Part shown: piece by piece, positions 37,111 through 45,619 of the stretch
Numbering within the stretch: position 1 is the first letter of the stretch
How the letters are laid out: each line of letters starts with the position of its first letter
Origin: WTFY01 sp965214675
GTDB lineage: Bacteria > Pseudomonadota > Gammaproteobacteria > UBA4575
Assembly (NCBI GenBank): GCA_965214675.1
Contig: OZ243969.1
Span: 558,001-622,000, forward strand
DNA: 64,000 bases
Reading direction: 5' to 3'
The notes under the pieces: generated by a model
Databases searched by the model: none
What the model was told of the DNA's origin: nothing
Seen by the model: only the letters and a program-made list of their open reading frames with translations
Translations under genes and position numbers: made by a program

Positions 37111-38244
37111 TTATACATACTCACGCACCAGCCGGAGTGCATGGTCCAGGTCATCCCGGTCCGCATAGAAATGCGGCGAGAACCGTATCCCCCGGCACCG
37201 ATAGGCACACAGGACACCGGAGTGCAGCAGGAACCGGAACAGGCCGTGATTGTCGATGTCCGGGCGCTGCACGGTAAGGATGCCGGAGCGCCTTCCCGGA
37301 TCCATTGGACTGACGATGTTCAGTCCATATTCAACTGATTTTTCATGTAGATAGGATATATTTGAAGATACCATCTCATAGATATTGCCTATTCCGATCT
37401 CAAGCAGCATGCGCAGGCTTTCATGCAGGGCATGGATCCCAACATGGTTCATGCTCCCGCACTCGAAGCGCCGGGCATCGTCCACGGTCTGCCACTGCTG
37501 TGCTTCGAAATTGCTGGTATCCTGCATCATGTGCCAGCCGAACTGGTTGAGCAGCAGGCGTTCGCGCACGTCGGGGTTACAGTAAAACAGGCCGATACCT
37601 TCCGGGCCCAGCAGCCACTTGTGACCGTCGGCGATCACGAAATCGGCTGGAGTCTCGCCCAGATCAAACGGGATCACTCCCAGCATCTGGATCGCATCCA
37701 CGCAAAGCAGGATGCCGCGGGACTGGCAGAACTCGCTGATGCGCGCCAGGTCCATACGCAGGCCGGTGTCATACTGGACGGCACTGACGGCAATCAGGCG
37801 TGTATCTTTATCCACCTGGCTGAACAGGGCGTCCTCCGGTGATGGACCCCGGTACAGATCCACACCCCGTGCCTCGATACCGAAACGCGGCTGCAGCGAC
37901 TGCCAGAGAATACGGTTGGACGGAAACTCCTGGGTTGCAAAAACGACGTTCTCGTGTGCTTCCCAGGGAATTCCGTAGGCGACGAAGGAAAGGCCTTCGG
38001 AAGTATTCTTGACCAGTGCAATATCACTGGCCTGTTCTGCGCAGATCAGCTCCCGCAAGGCCTGTCGCAGTGCCGACTCCTTCTGTTTCCATTGCTGTAC
38101 TTTTTCGGTACTGTGACGGGTGTTTTCTGTGGCAAATGCAGCGAGCGCCTTCGCAGTTCGCTCGGGCCAGGGTGCGACGCCTGCATGGTTCAGGTGGACG
38201 AGGCCGGCCCGGTGCGGGAATTCATGTGCCCAATCGCGACGCAT
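37111..38244 (-). CDS. class V aminotransferase (cysteine desulfurase-like fold)
   Basis: A 377-residue PLP enzyme of the class V aminotransferase family. The PLP lysine is in FVIADGHKWLLGPEGIG and the N-terminal HLNHAGVAPWPERT motif is typical. The family covers cysteine desulfurases, isopenicillin epimerase-like enzymes and transaminases. I do not see the short mobile cysteine loop of a true desulfurase, so the reaction is open. It lies divergently from bioA, 42 bp between the starts, and 38 bp upstream of the thiolase gene on the same strand. Confidence 0.85.
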   Translation of the reverse strand: MRRDWAHEFPHRAGLVHLNHAGVAPWPERTAKALAAFATENTRHSTEKVQQWKQKESALRQALRELICAEQASDIALVKNTSEGLSFVAYGIPWEAHENVVFATQEFPSNRILWQSLQPRFGIEARGVDLYRGPSPEDALFSQVDKDTRLIAVSAVQYDTGLRMDLARISEFCQSRGILLCVDAIQMLGVIPFDLGETPADFVIADGHKWLLGPEGIGLFYCNPDVRERLLLNQFGWHMMQDTSNFEAQQWQTVDDARRFECGSMNHVGIHALHESLRMLLEIGIGNIYEMVSSNISYLHEKSVEYGLNIVSPMDPGRRSGILTVQRPDIDNHGLFRFLLHSGVLCAYRCRGIRFSPHFYADRDDLDHALRLVREYV

Positions 38245-38286
38245 GCTTTAGAGTAGCATGATTTGAAAGACGAGCTAACAGCAGCC

Positions 38287-39645
38287 ATGACCAAACTCCC
38301 CTCCAATCTTGCACAAAGGGATCTCGCATCCGTGTGGCATCCATGCACGCAAATGAAGGACCATGAATCCTTGCCCATGCTGCTTGTGAAAAAGGCCAAG
38401 GGCGCCTGGCTGGAGGATTTTGACGGCAACCGCTACCTGGATGGCATCAGTTCGTGGTGGGTGAACATCTTTGGTCACTGCAACGAGAAAATCAATCAGG
38501 CGATTGCACAGCAGTTGGGACAGCTGGAGCATGTGCTGCTTGCCGGTTGCTCGCATGAGCCCGTGATCGATCTGTCGGAACAGCTGGTCAAGATCACGCC
38601 CGGGCCCCTGTCCCGCTGCTTTTATGCCGACAACGGTTCCTCGGCCATCGAGGCGGCAATCAAGATGAGTTTTCACTACTGGAGGAACCAGGGCCAGCTG
38701 CAGAAAACCCGCTTCGTAAATCTCGCCAACGCCTACCATGGTGAAACGATCGGTGCGCTTTCCATGGGGGACGTGGCCCTGTTTCGGGAAGTCTACCAGC
38801 CGCTGTTGCTGGACCCGATTACGGTTCCGAGCCCGGACAGTTATCACCGTGAGCCTGGAGAGACTGCACTCGACCATGCCCGGCGCATGTTTTTGCACAT
38901 GGAGGAGGTGTTGCGAAATCACCACGAAGAGGTGTGTGCAGTCATCGTTGAGCCGCTCGTTCAATGTGCCGGCGGAATGCGAATGTACGACCCTGAATAC
39001 CTGCGCCTGTTGCGTGCGGCCTGCGATGCCTACGGGGTCCACCTGATTGCTGATGAGATTGCCGTGGGTTTCGGGCGCACAGGCACCCTGTTTGCCTGTG
39101 AGCAGGCCGACATCGCCCCGGATTTCATGTGCCTGTCGAAGGCATTGACCGGCGGATATTTGCCCATGTCCGCAGTGCTGACGACCGAGAAGGTGTATGA
39201 AGCCTTCTACGATGAGTACGAGAATCTCAATGCATTCATGCACTCCCACAGTTACACGGGCAACCCGCTGGGCTGTGCGGCCGCACTGGCTACGCTGGAC
39301 ATCTTCAAAGAAGAGAACGTCATTGAAGCCAACAAGGTGCTGAGCCGGGAATTTGCAACGCAGTGCAAGCGCTTTGAAGATCACCCGAATATCAGTGATG
39401 TCCGCCAGTGCGGCATGATCATGGCCATCGAGCTGGTTCAGGACAAGGCCACACGCAAACCGTTCCCGTGGCAGCAAAGACGTAGCCTGCAGATCTACCG
39501 GTACGGCCTGGAGCATGGGGTGCTGCTCAGGCCCATGAGCAATGTCGTCTATTTCATGCCGCCGTACGTGATCACCACAGAGGAGATCCGGATGCTGGTG
39601 GATGTTGCAGAACGTGGTATCGAGCTTGCCGTGAGAGATCAGTAA
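38287..39645 (+). CDS. bioA: adenosylmethionine-8-amino-7-oxononanoate aminotransferase
   Basis: A PLP enzyme of biotin synthesis that uses S-adenosylmethionine as amino donor. The 452-residue product has VWHPCTQMKDHE at the N-terminus, the BioA hallmark ISSWWVNIFGH, ADNGSSAIEAAIKMSF, DEIAVGFGRTGTLFA and the PLP lysine in LSKALTGGYLPMS. I use the ATG at 38287 (MTKLPSNLAQRD); an in-frame TTG at 38263 would add eight residues. No other bio genes are next to it. Confidence 0.95.
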   Translation: MTKLPSNLAQRDLASVWHPCTQMKDHESLPMLLVKKAKGAWLEDFDGNRYLDGISSWWVNIFGHCNEKINQAIAQQLGQLEHVLLAGCSHEPVIDLSEQLVKITPGPLSRCFYADNGSSAIEAAIKMSFHYWRNQGQLQKTRFVNLANAYHGETIGALSMGDVALFREVYQPLLLDPITVPSPDSYHREPGETALDHARRMFLHMEEVLRNHHEEVCAVIVEPLVQCAGGMRMYDPEYLRLLRAACDAYGVHLIADEIAVGFGRTGTLFACEQADIAPDFMCLSKALTGGYLPMSAVLTTEKVYEAFYDEYENLNAFMHSHSYTGNPLGCAAALATLDIFKEENVIEANKVLSREFATQCKRFEDHPNISDVRQCGMIMAIELVQDKATRKPFPWQQRRSLQIYRYGLEHGVLLRPMSNVVYFMPPYVITTEEIRMLVDVAERGIELAVRDQ

Positions 39646-39727
39646 CAGGGCAGTTGATTACCTTTCGCCAATTCAGGTCCGAACCCTGTACAATGCGCGT
39701 GAACTTGGTTGCGGCAGCCTCGAGACC

Positions 39728-40672
39728 ATGAAAAAACTGACTTCCCTGATCCTCGCGTACCTTGTACTGGTCGTGCCCGTGCATGCCGAGCGCTACGTGC
39801 TTGGTTCCGGGGAAAGTCCGATCATCGGGCAATTGACGATCACCAACACCCGGTTCGATGACACGTTCATCAAACTTGCGCGTGAGTATGGCGTAGGCTA
39901 CCTGGAACTGTTCATTGCCAACCCGGGCGTGGATCCCTGGCTGCCGGGTGAAGGCACACAGGTCGTCATGCCGACACAGTACATCCTGCCGGACGCAAAG
40001 CGCGAAGGAGTGGTCCTCAATCTTGCCGAGATGCGCCTGTACTATTACCCGAAAACATCGCAGGGCTCACCGCAATACGTACATACCTACCCGATCAGTA
40101 TCGGCAGGCAGGGCTGGGATACGCCTCTTGGCGAGACACGCATCATCCGGAAAAAGAAATTACCCACCTGGTACCCGCCCAAGTCCATCCGCGAGGAGTA
40201 CCGACAAAAGGGCAAGACGCTGGAAGCGGCCGTGCCGCCAGGACCGGATAACCCGCTCGGCAAGTTTGCCTTGTACCTGGGCCTGCCCAGTTATGTCATC
40301 CACGGCACCAACGAACCCCGGGGGATCGGCATGAGGGTGACCCACGGCTGTATCCGCTTGCATCCCGATGACATCAAGGACCTATTTAGCCGGATTTCCA
40401 TCGATACACCGGTGACCATCGTCAACCAGCCCTACAAGACGGCCCGGTACGGCAACAGGCTGTATGCGGAAATGCACCCCGATAAAGGAGAGGGCCGCCG
40501 GCCCGGTTCAAACCTGCACCAGCTCGTACAGGCAGTCTCCGGTGTGCAGGATCCCGAGCATGGGTTTGACGTGGACTGGCAGCTGGCAACGCGCCTCGCC
40601 AAGGCGAAGACCGGCTTGCCGACCGTTGTCGGCATCATGCAGCCGAACGAGCGCACAGGCGTTGAGAACTGA
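39728..40672 (+). CDS. L,D-transpeptidase (YkuD domain, ErfK/YbiS type)
   Basis: A periplasmic 314-residue protein with signal peptide MKKLTSLILAYLVLVVPVHA. A LysM-like segment follows (FIKLAREYGVGYLELFIANP), then the YkuD domain with HGTNEPRGIG and the catalytic cysteine in THGCIRLHPDD (near residue 210). Enzymes of this group attach Braun lipoprotein to peptidoglycan or form 3-3 cross-links. The next gene, convergent, encodes a Braun-type lipoprotein ending in lysine, which supports the lipoprotein-ligase role. The roughly 90-residue C-terminal extension is of unknown role. Confidence 0.92.
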   Translation: MKKLTSLILAYLVLVVPVHAERYVLGSGESPIIGQLTITNTRFDDTFIKLAREYGVGYLELFIANPGVDPWLPGEGTQVVMPTQYILPDAKREGVVLNLAEMRLYYYPKTSQGSPQYVHTYPISIGRQGWDTPLGETRIIRKKKLPTWYPPKSIREEYRQKGKTLEAAVPPGPDNPLGKFALYLGLPSYVIHGTNEPRGIGMRVTHGCIRLHPDDIKDLFSRISIDTPVTIVNQPYKTARYGNRLYAEMHPDKGEGRRPGSNLHQLVQAVSGVQDPEHGFDVDWQLATRLAKAKTGLPTVVGIMQPNERTGVEN

Positions 40673-40687
40673 AGGGCCTGAAAACAA

Positions 40688-40715
40688 GAAGGGCCCGCCA
40701 ATCGGCGAGCCCTTC
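40688..40715 (-). terminator. rho-independent-type hairpin between the L,D-transpeptidase and lipoprotein genes
   Basis: A stem of 11 pairs with one mismatch (GAAGGGC...GCCCTTC outer arms, CGCC/GGCG inner part) and a four-base AATC loop. On the minus strand it is followed by TTGTTTT, so it best serves the lipoprotein gene and may also stop the plus-strand transcript. Confidence 0.7.
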
Positions 40716-40741
40716 CTCAGCAATCCGTGAAAGGATCGGGA

Positions 40742-40999
40742 TTACTTGGACTTCATCATGGAGTCACCGAACATGCGGTCCATGCGTTCAGTGTTTGCCT
40801 CACAACAGGCTTTGGCGGAGTGGGCCATTTCCTTGGCGGCAGCTGCATCTTGTGCCGCAGCTTTAGCAGTGTGCAGAGCCTCTTCGGCCAAGGCATGTAC
40901 TTCTGCGACCTGCTCAGCAGTCGGTGAGGATTGGCACCCTGCGATGAAACCGATCGCCACTGCAAAGGCTACAGAATAAAGAAGTTTCTTAGCTAGCAT
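40742..40999 (-). CDS. small outer-membrane lipoprotein, Lpp/OprI-like
   Basis: 85 residues with a lipoprotein signal ending FIAGC (lipidated Cys22). The mature part is about 64 residues of Ala-rich heptads (AEEALHTAKAAAQDAAAAKE), as in the alanine-zipper trimer of Braun lipoprotein and OprI. The chain ends in lysine (MMKSK), the residue that Lpp links to peptidoglycan. GGAG lies nine bases before the ATG. The neighbour is an L,D-transpeptidase of the type that makes this link. Two cysteines in the mature helix (KACCEAN) are unusual for Lpp. Confidence 0.85.
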   Translation of the reverse strand: MLAKKLLYSVAFAVAIGFIAGCQSSPTAEQVAEVHALAEEALHTAKAAAQDAAAAKEMAHSAKACCEANTERMDRMFGDSMMKSK

Positions 41000-41255
41000 A
41001 TTCTTGACTCCAGTATAAAAAATTGATTACTACGATTCGTTGATTCACGTATGCCACAACACACAGCTTCTCTCAGTTGCAGGGTCCAAAATGCGTTCAA
41101 ATTCCCTGTTGCTGCAAGACAGACGACGGTATTGTAAGAAAAAACGCTACAATTACCAAGTATATTGTGGGCCCGGCTAAGAAGGTGGATGGAGTGGTTT
41201 ACGTATTTAACAGAACTGCAAGGAATGCCTGGGGAGCATCGGGTTGTAACCTGAT

Positions 41256-42293
41256 ATGAATGATACTTCCCGATCGGTCGGCCTGCCGACACTGATTTCC
41301 CTGGCCGCATTTGTCATCGTGGTCGCCGGCGTCCGGGCGGCTGAGGCCGTGGTGGTTCCTTTTCTGCTGTCGGTATTTATTGCAATCATCAGTGCACCCG
41401 CACTGCTTTGGCTGGAAAAAAAACATGTGCCCCGCTGGCTGGCAATGCTCGCCGTGCTGGGCACGATCATCACGAGTGCCGTGCTGCTGTCGGTGCTGAT
41501 CGGCTCCTCCGTGAAAAGTTTTTCACAGGACCTGCCGCATTATCAGCAGCGACTTTCCGGTTTGCTTGAACAGTTCACTGTCTGGATGAGCCAGCACGGC
41601 AGTTATCTGACCGCAGACGCGGTGGCCAGCTACGTGAACCCCGGGGCGGCCATGCAACTCGTTGCCGAACTCCTGAACGGCCTGGGGTCGGTCTTCGGAA
41701 ACATGTTTCTCATCATCCTGACGGTGGTGTTCATCCTGTTTGAAGCCTCTTCCATGCCCGCCAAGCTGCAGGCGGGATTTCCCAATGCGGACAAGTCGCT
41801 GCGCGTTTTTGCAGCCATCGCTAACAATGTCAATCGATACCTGGCCATCAAGACGCTGACCAGCCTGTTTACCGGAGCGGCGGTTGCAACGGCACTGGCC
41901 CTGATCGGAGTGGACTATCCGCTGCTGTGGGGAATCATCGCTTTTCTGTTCAATTACATCCCCACCATCGGATCCGTGATTGCGGCCGTACCGGCAATAC
42001 TGCTGGCATTCATCCAGCTGGGTACGGGCCCCGCCCTGGTCTCCACCGCATTTTACGTGGTCATCAATGTGCTGGTCAGCAATGTGCTCGAGCCCAAATT
42101 GATGGGTCGGCAGGTCGGTTTGTCGACGCTGGTCGTATTCCTGTCGCTGGTCTTCTGGGGCTGGGTATTCGGGCCGGTGGGCATGTTTTTATCCGTGCCG
42201 TTGACGGTCACGGCGAAGCTTGCCCTTGAAAGCGGGTCAAGGACTCGATGGGTCGCCGTGCTGCTCGGCAATAACGTCGAGTTTCAGAAATAG
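41256..42293 (+). CDS. AI-2E family transporter (PerM/TqsA-like)
   Basis: A 345-residue membrane protein with about seven to eight hydrophobic helices: two near the N-terminus, a soluble loop of about 90 residues, then the conserved C-terminal half. The family signatures GIIAFLFNYIPTIGSVIAAV and NVLEPKLMGRQVGLSTLVV are clear. Members export autoinducer-2 or act as ion/proton antiporters; the substrate cannot be told from sequence. It is followed 13 bp later by a PPK2 gene. Confidence 0.9.
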   Translation: MNDTSRSVGLPTLISLAAFVIVVAGVRAAEAVVVPFLLSVFIAIISAPALLWLEKKHVPRWLAMLAVLGTIITSAVLLSVLIGSSVKSFSQDLPHYQQRLSGLLEQFTVWMSQHGSYLTADAVASYVNPGAAMQLVAELLNGLGSVFGNMFLIILTVVFILFEASSMPAKLQAGFPNADKSLRVFAAIANNVNRYLAIKTLTSLFTGAAVATALALIGVDYPLLWGIIAFLFNYIPTIGSVIAAVPAILLAFIQLGTGPALVSTAFYVVINVLVSNVLEPKLMGRQVGLSTLVVFLSLVFWGWVFGPVGMFLSVPLTVTAKLALESGSRTRWVAVLLGNNVEFQK

Positions 42294-42306
42294 AAAGGAG
42301 ATTGTC

Positions 42307-43197
42307 TTGAGTTACGGTAACGATATGATTCACGCTATCGATTCACCCTACCTGGCGGCAGTGGATGGAAGCTTCGCGATGGAGTCGGCCCCGACGGCGC
42401 CTCCTGAGAACTCGCAGACCTCCAAGGACTACAAAAGAAAACTGAACAGGATGGTCAAGGAGCTGCAGGTGTTGCAGCCGGTGCTGTATGCCAGTGGGGT
42501 GCATGCCGTGCTCTTGATTTTCCAGGCCATGGATGCGGCCGGCAAGGACTCCACCATCCGTGCGGTCATGACCGGGATCAACCCGGCAGGCTGCCAGGTG
42601 TACTCATTCAAAAAACCCTCCGAACGGGAACTGGCCCATGATTTTCTGTGGCGTACGTACCGGTGCCTGCCTGAAAAGGGGAGGATCGGTATTTTCAACC
42701 GCAGTTACTACGAGGAGGTGCTGGTCGTTCGTGTGCACCCGGAAATGCTTGCCGGCCAGAAGCTTCCACGGGACACCGACCTGAAGACGATCTGGCAGGA
42801 GCGGTATGAATCCATCTGCGACATGGAAAGGCACTTGGCAAGGAACAGCACTGTCATTTTGAAATTCTGGCTGAATGTGTCGCAGGAAGAACAGAAGCGA
42901 AGGTTCTTGCGCAGGCTCGATAAAAAAGCCAAGCACTGGAAGTGGTCGCCTGCGGATCTGCAGGAAAGGGAGTACTGGCAGGATTACATGGCGGCCTACG
43001 AGCATATGATTCGCATGACGTCCAGGCCCTGGGCTCCCTGGTACACGATCCCGGCCGACGACAAGCCGTTCATACATTACACTGTGGCCAGCATCATCAA
43101 GCAGACTTTGCAGAACCTGGAGCTGGAATATCCCAAGCTGGATGCCGGCGCTCACCGGCACCTCGCCGATGCGCGCAAGCAACTGCAGACTGATTGA
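42307..43197 (+). CDS. ppk2: polyphosphate kinase 2 family protein
   Basis: A 296-residue PPK2 that moves phosphate between polyphosphate and nucleotides. The Walker A stretch is FQAMDAAGKDSTIRAVMTG (near residue 75), followed by GIFNRSYYEEVLVVRVHPE and the lid region FLRRLDKKAKHWKWSPAD. I use the TTG at 42307 because AAGGAG lies six bases upstream. The frame is open into the preceding gene, but that part is not family-like. Single-domain PPK2 enzymes phosphorylate NMP or NDP; the exact class is uncertain. Confidence 0.92.
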   Translation: MSYGNDMIHAIDSPYLAAVDGSFAMESAPTAPPENSQTSKDYKRKLNRMVKELQVLQPVLYASGVHAVLLIFQAMDAAGKDSTIRAVMTGINPAGCQVYSFKKPSERELAHDFLWRTYRCLPEKGRIGIFNRSYYEEVLVVRVHPEMLAGQKLPRDTDLKTIWQERYESICDMERHLARNSTVILKFWLNVSQEEQKRRFLRRLDKKAKHWKWSPADLQEREYWQDYMAAYEHMIRMTSRPWAPWYTIPADDKPFIHYTVASIIKQTLQNLELEYPKLDAGAHRHLADARKQLQTD

Positions 43198-43200
43198 CTC

Positions 43201-43542
43201 TTAACCGGGCGGCCAGCTGAAGGGCCGGCCCGCCAGCAGATGGAGGTGCAGATGGAATACCGTCTGTCCCGCATTCTCGCCGTTGTTGATGACGACCCGG
43301 TAGGCATCGCCGAGCCCCAGGTCATCCGCAATCTCGCGGGTCTTTAAGAGGAGATGCCCAAGCAGGGCCTGGTCCTCGTCATCCGCCTCGCCAAGTTTCG
43401 CGATCGGTTTTTTGGGGATGATGAGAATGTGGGTGGGCGCCTGCGGGTTGACATCCCTGAACGCCAGGCACAGATCATCCTCGAATACGATATCGGCGGG
43501 GATGTTCCTGTCGATGATCTTGGAAAAAATCGTCTCACTCAT
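43201..43542 (-). CDS. hinT: HIT family nucleotide hydrolase (HinT-like)
   Basis: A 113-residue histidine-triad protein with the active-site motif HFHLHLLAGRP and the N-terminus MSETIFSKIIDRNIPADIV. HinT enzymes hydrolyse AMP-lysine and similar phosphoramidates. It is convergent with the PPK2 gene, with only three bases between the stops, leaving little room for a terminator. Confidence 0.95.
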   Translation of the reverse strand: MSETIFSKIIDRNIPADIVFEDDLCLAFRDVNPQAPTHILIIPKKPIAKLGEADDEDQALLGHLLLKTREIADDLGLGDAYRVVINNGENAGQTVFHLHLHLLAGRPFSWPPG

Positions 43543-43598
43543 GGCGGGACTTTAGCAGATCATTATCATTTCCGTCAGTGGGCCAGGCCGGATCAGGC

Positions 43599-44003
43599 TC
43601 AAATGACGAGTGGCGGCTTGTCGGCCTTGGCCCGGATCCAGTTCAGCGAACTCAGTACCTTGGGTCTGGATACCAGCGAGCGCTCAAGTTTGTACTTTCC
43701 TGGGAAGTTCATGAGAAACAGGCCAATGACAATCGTGAGTATGCCCTGGCCCGGGAGTACCAGCATGATCAGCCCCAGTACGATCAGCACGCAGCCCAAC
43801 AGGTTCTTGAATACTACAAGCAGTTGAATCGCCAGGGACCTGTCATCAGATAAATTCAGCCTGCGATATTCTTCATGAAAATAATCCGCAGGAATTTTTG
43901 TCACCAGCCAGGGAATCACGGCCAGGCTGACTACGAAAAGCGTCAATGAGCCCCAGACCAGTCCAACAAATATAAATTTGAATTCGAGCAAGGATTCCAG
44001 CAT
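43599..44003 (-). CDS. PGPGW-type small transmembrane protein
   Basis: 134 residues with two membrane segments: FIFVGLVWGSLTLFVVSLAV near the N-terminus, and VLIVLGLIMLVLPGQGILTI in the middle followed by GLFLMNFPGKYKLE. The LPGQG and FPGKY turns match the family called putative transmembrane protein PGPGW. Function is unknown. It lies just upstream of the HIT gene on the same strand. Confidence 0.7.
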   Translation of the reverse strand: MLESLLEFKFIFVGLVWGSLTLFVVSLAVIPWLVTKIPADYFHEEYRRLNLSDDRSLAIQLLVVFKNLLGCVLIVLGLIMLVLPGQGILTIVIGLFLMNFPGKYKLERSLVSRPKVLSSLNWIRAKADKPPLVI

Positions 44004-44101
44004 ATCAGTAGTTCATCCTGAAATAATCTGACGCTTGGGCCGGAAAGGGAAGCAAGTGTCGGCCTGTTCTTATTTTGCAAAACGACTGTCAGGTGCCATG
44101 T

Positions 44102-44794
44102 TCAGTGTAGAGAAAAGTTGATAGGCACAGACAATTCCAGCTGGTCCTGGCCGATATTGGCGGGGACAGCAGGGAAGGGCGTCGCACGCCGGATAAGTTT
44201 CTTGACCTCAATGTCGAGGACCTTGTGCCCGGAGCTTTGCGTGATCTCGTAATCTTCAAGGCTGCCGTCCCGATTCAGGGTAAAGGCCAGAACGACGGTG
44301 CCTTCAAGGCCGCGGCTCCTTGCACGCGAAGGATATCGCTTCAGTCTATCCAGCCGGTCCAGGATCAACTGGTAATAGCTGTAATCCACTTTCTTGGAAA
44401 GCGCCCCGGGTGCCGCTGCAGTCGTTTGTGGCTGGGCTTCCTGAACCCTGGGAATTTCTTCTGGAACCGGGGGCGGCTCTTCCGGTGTACTTTCTGTCTT
44501 CTGGACAGGCAGCTCCTGCTGGGGCACAACCACCTTTTGTGGCTTCGGCGGCGGCTCAGGCGGCTTGGGTTTTGGCGGTTCCGGTTTGGGTTTTGGGGGA
44601 GGCGGCTTGGGTGGCGGGGGTGCCTGTGGTTCTGGCGGGGGAGGCGCCAGTGTCGTCAGGTCGACCACATACTGGGTGAAAGGATGCATCGATTCTGCCG
44701 AGATACCGGTCAGGTTGACATTCATCACCGCAAAAATATGCAGCAGTAGCGCCAGGCTGAATGTACTGAGCCAGTGCTTGATGCCAATGTCCAT
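44102..44794 (-). CDS. tonB: energy transducer TonB
   Basis: A 230-residue periplasm-spanning protein with an N-terminal membrane anchor (LSTFSLALLLHIFAVM), a long Pro/Lys/Glu-rich region at about residues 55-125 and a C-terminal TonB domain (RYPSRARSRGLEGTVVLAFT, ATPFPAVP). It passes proton-motive force from ExbB/ExbD to outer-membrane receptors for iron complexes or other large ligands. It is the last gene of exbB-exbD-exbD-tonB. No TonB-dependent receptor is in the window. Confidence 0.93.
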   Translation of the reverse strand: MDIGIKHWLSTFSLALLLHIFAVMNVNLTGISAESMHPFTQYVVDLTTLAPPPPEPQAPPPPKPPPPKPKPEPPKPKPPEPPPKPQKVVVPQQELPVQKTESTPEEPPPVPEEIPRVQEAQPQTTAAAPGALSKKVDYSYYQLILDRLDRLKRYPSRARSRGLEGTVVLAFTLNRDGSLEDYEITQSSGHKVLDIEVKKLIRRATPFPAVPANIGQDQLELSVPINFSLH

Positions 44795-44811
44795 GTTTGT
44801 ATCGTGTCGCG

Positions 44812-45210
44812 CTAGATTTTCAGGGTAAGCAGCTGGAAATTCGCATACCCATTTTCCCTGACGATATCCATGAGCTCGAAGACCTTCTGCATGCTGACTT
44901 TCTGGTCTGCCTTGATTTCGATGGCTGCGTCCGGGTTGTCAGCAATGGCCAGCTGTGCCAATTGGCGAAATTGATTCAGCGAGATAACCCGATCGTCGTG
45001 AGCCAACTCGCCTTGCTGATTGACCAGGATCTGTATGGGTTCATTCTCGCTCTCGCGCTCACTGATGGATTCCGGTGGATGCACGTCCAGCAGTTCGGCC
45101 TCGGTGAAGATGCCACCCAGTATCAGGAAGATGAGCAGCAAAAAAATCACGTTGATCAGCGGCAGCACGCTCTCGAATTCCTGGGGCTTTCTGGAATCGG
45201 ACAGGATCAT
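44812..45210 (-). CDS. exbD: ExbD/TolR-type biopolymer transport protein (second copy)
   Basis: 132 residues with one N-terminal membrane helix (VLPLINVIFLLLIFLILGG) and a periplasmic C-terminal domain. At the position where ExbD has its conserved aspartate the sequence is LPLINVIF, with Asn instead of Asp. The gene starts inside the stop of the first exbD (ATGA overlap). A paralogue without the proton-path aspartate may be structural rather than energising; this is an inference. Confidence 0.88.
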   Translation of the reverse strand: MILSDSRKPQEFESVLPLINVIFLLLIFLILGGIFTEAELLDVHPPESISERESENEPIQILVNQQGELAHDDRVISLNQFRQLAQLAIADNPDAAIEIKADQKVSMQKVFELMDIVRENGYANFQLLTLKI

Positions 45211-45617
45211 GACGGGCCCTTGCCCTGCTCACGCAAAAACGAGACATTGTCCGGTGCCAGGGTGATCAGCTCATCCAGTACAAAAACGGTGTCCTGCAGC
45301 AGGGTGTCGTCTTCGGGGTGAATGAAGAACACATGCTTTTCATTGGCTGCAAGTTTATTCCTTGCCAGCGCGGTGAGTTCGGAGAAGTTGATTTCTTTTC
45401 CATCAAAGCGAAGTTCGCCGTTACTGGCAATTCGCACGATGGAACTGGTCTGCTCGATCGCGGTAACGGTGTCCTGGTCGGCAATGCCCAGGCTGACCAC
45501 GGAGAACTTTGCGAATTCCGTGACCAGCATGAAGAATACCAGCAGGATGAACACCACATCGATCAGTGGTGTCAGGCTAATCAGGGTGCGTTTTTTCTGA
45601 TCAGCGGTGATCTGCAT
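45207..45617 (-). CDS. exbD: ExbD/TolR-type biopolymer transport protein (first copy)
   Basis: 136 residues. The membrane helix LTPLIDVVFILLVFFMLVTE contains the conserved Asp (LIDVVF) that carries protons in ExbD/TolR. A periplasmic domain of about 95 residues follows. It lies two bases after exbB and overlaps the second exbD. Confidence 0.92.
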   Translation of the reverse strand: MQITADQKKRTLISLTPLIDVVFILLVFFMLVTEFAKFSVVSLGIADQDTVTAIEQTSSIVRIASNGELRFDGKEINFSELTALARNKLAANEKHVFFIHPEDDTLLQDTVFVLDELITLAPDNVSFLREQGKGPS

Positions 45618-45619
45618 GG

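Noticed and set aside
44225..44749. 174-codon plus-strand frame opposite tonB
   Set aside because: It is the shadow of the proline-rich coding sequence of tonB and has no recognisable protein features.
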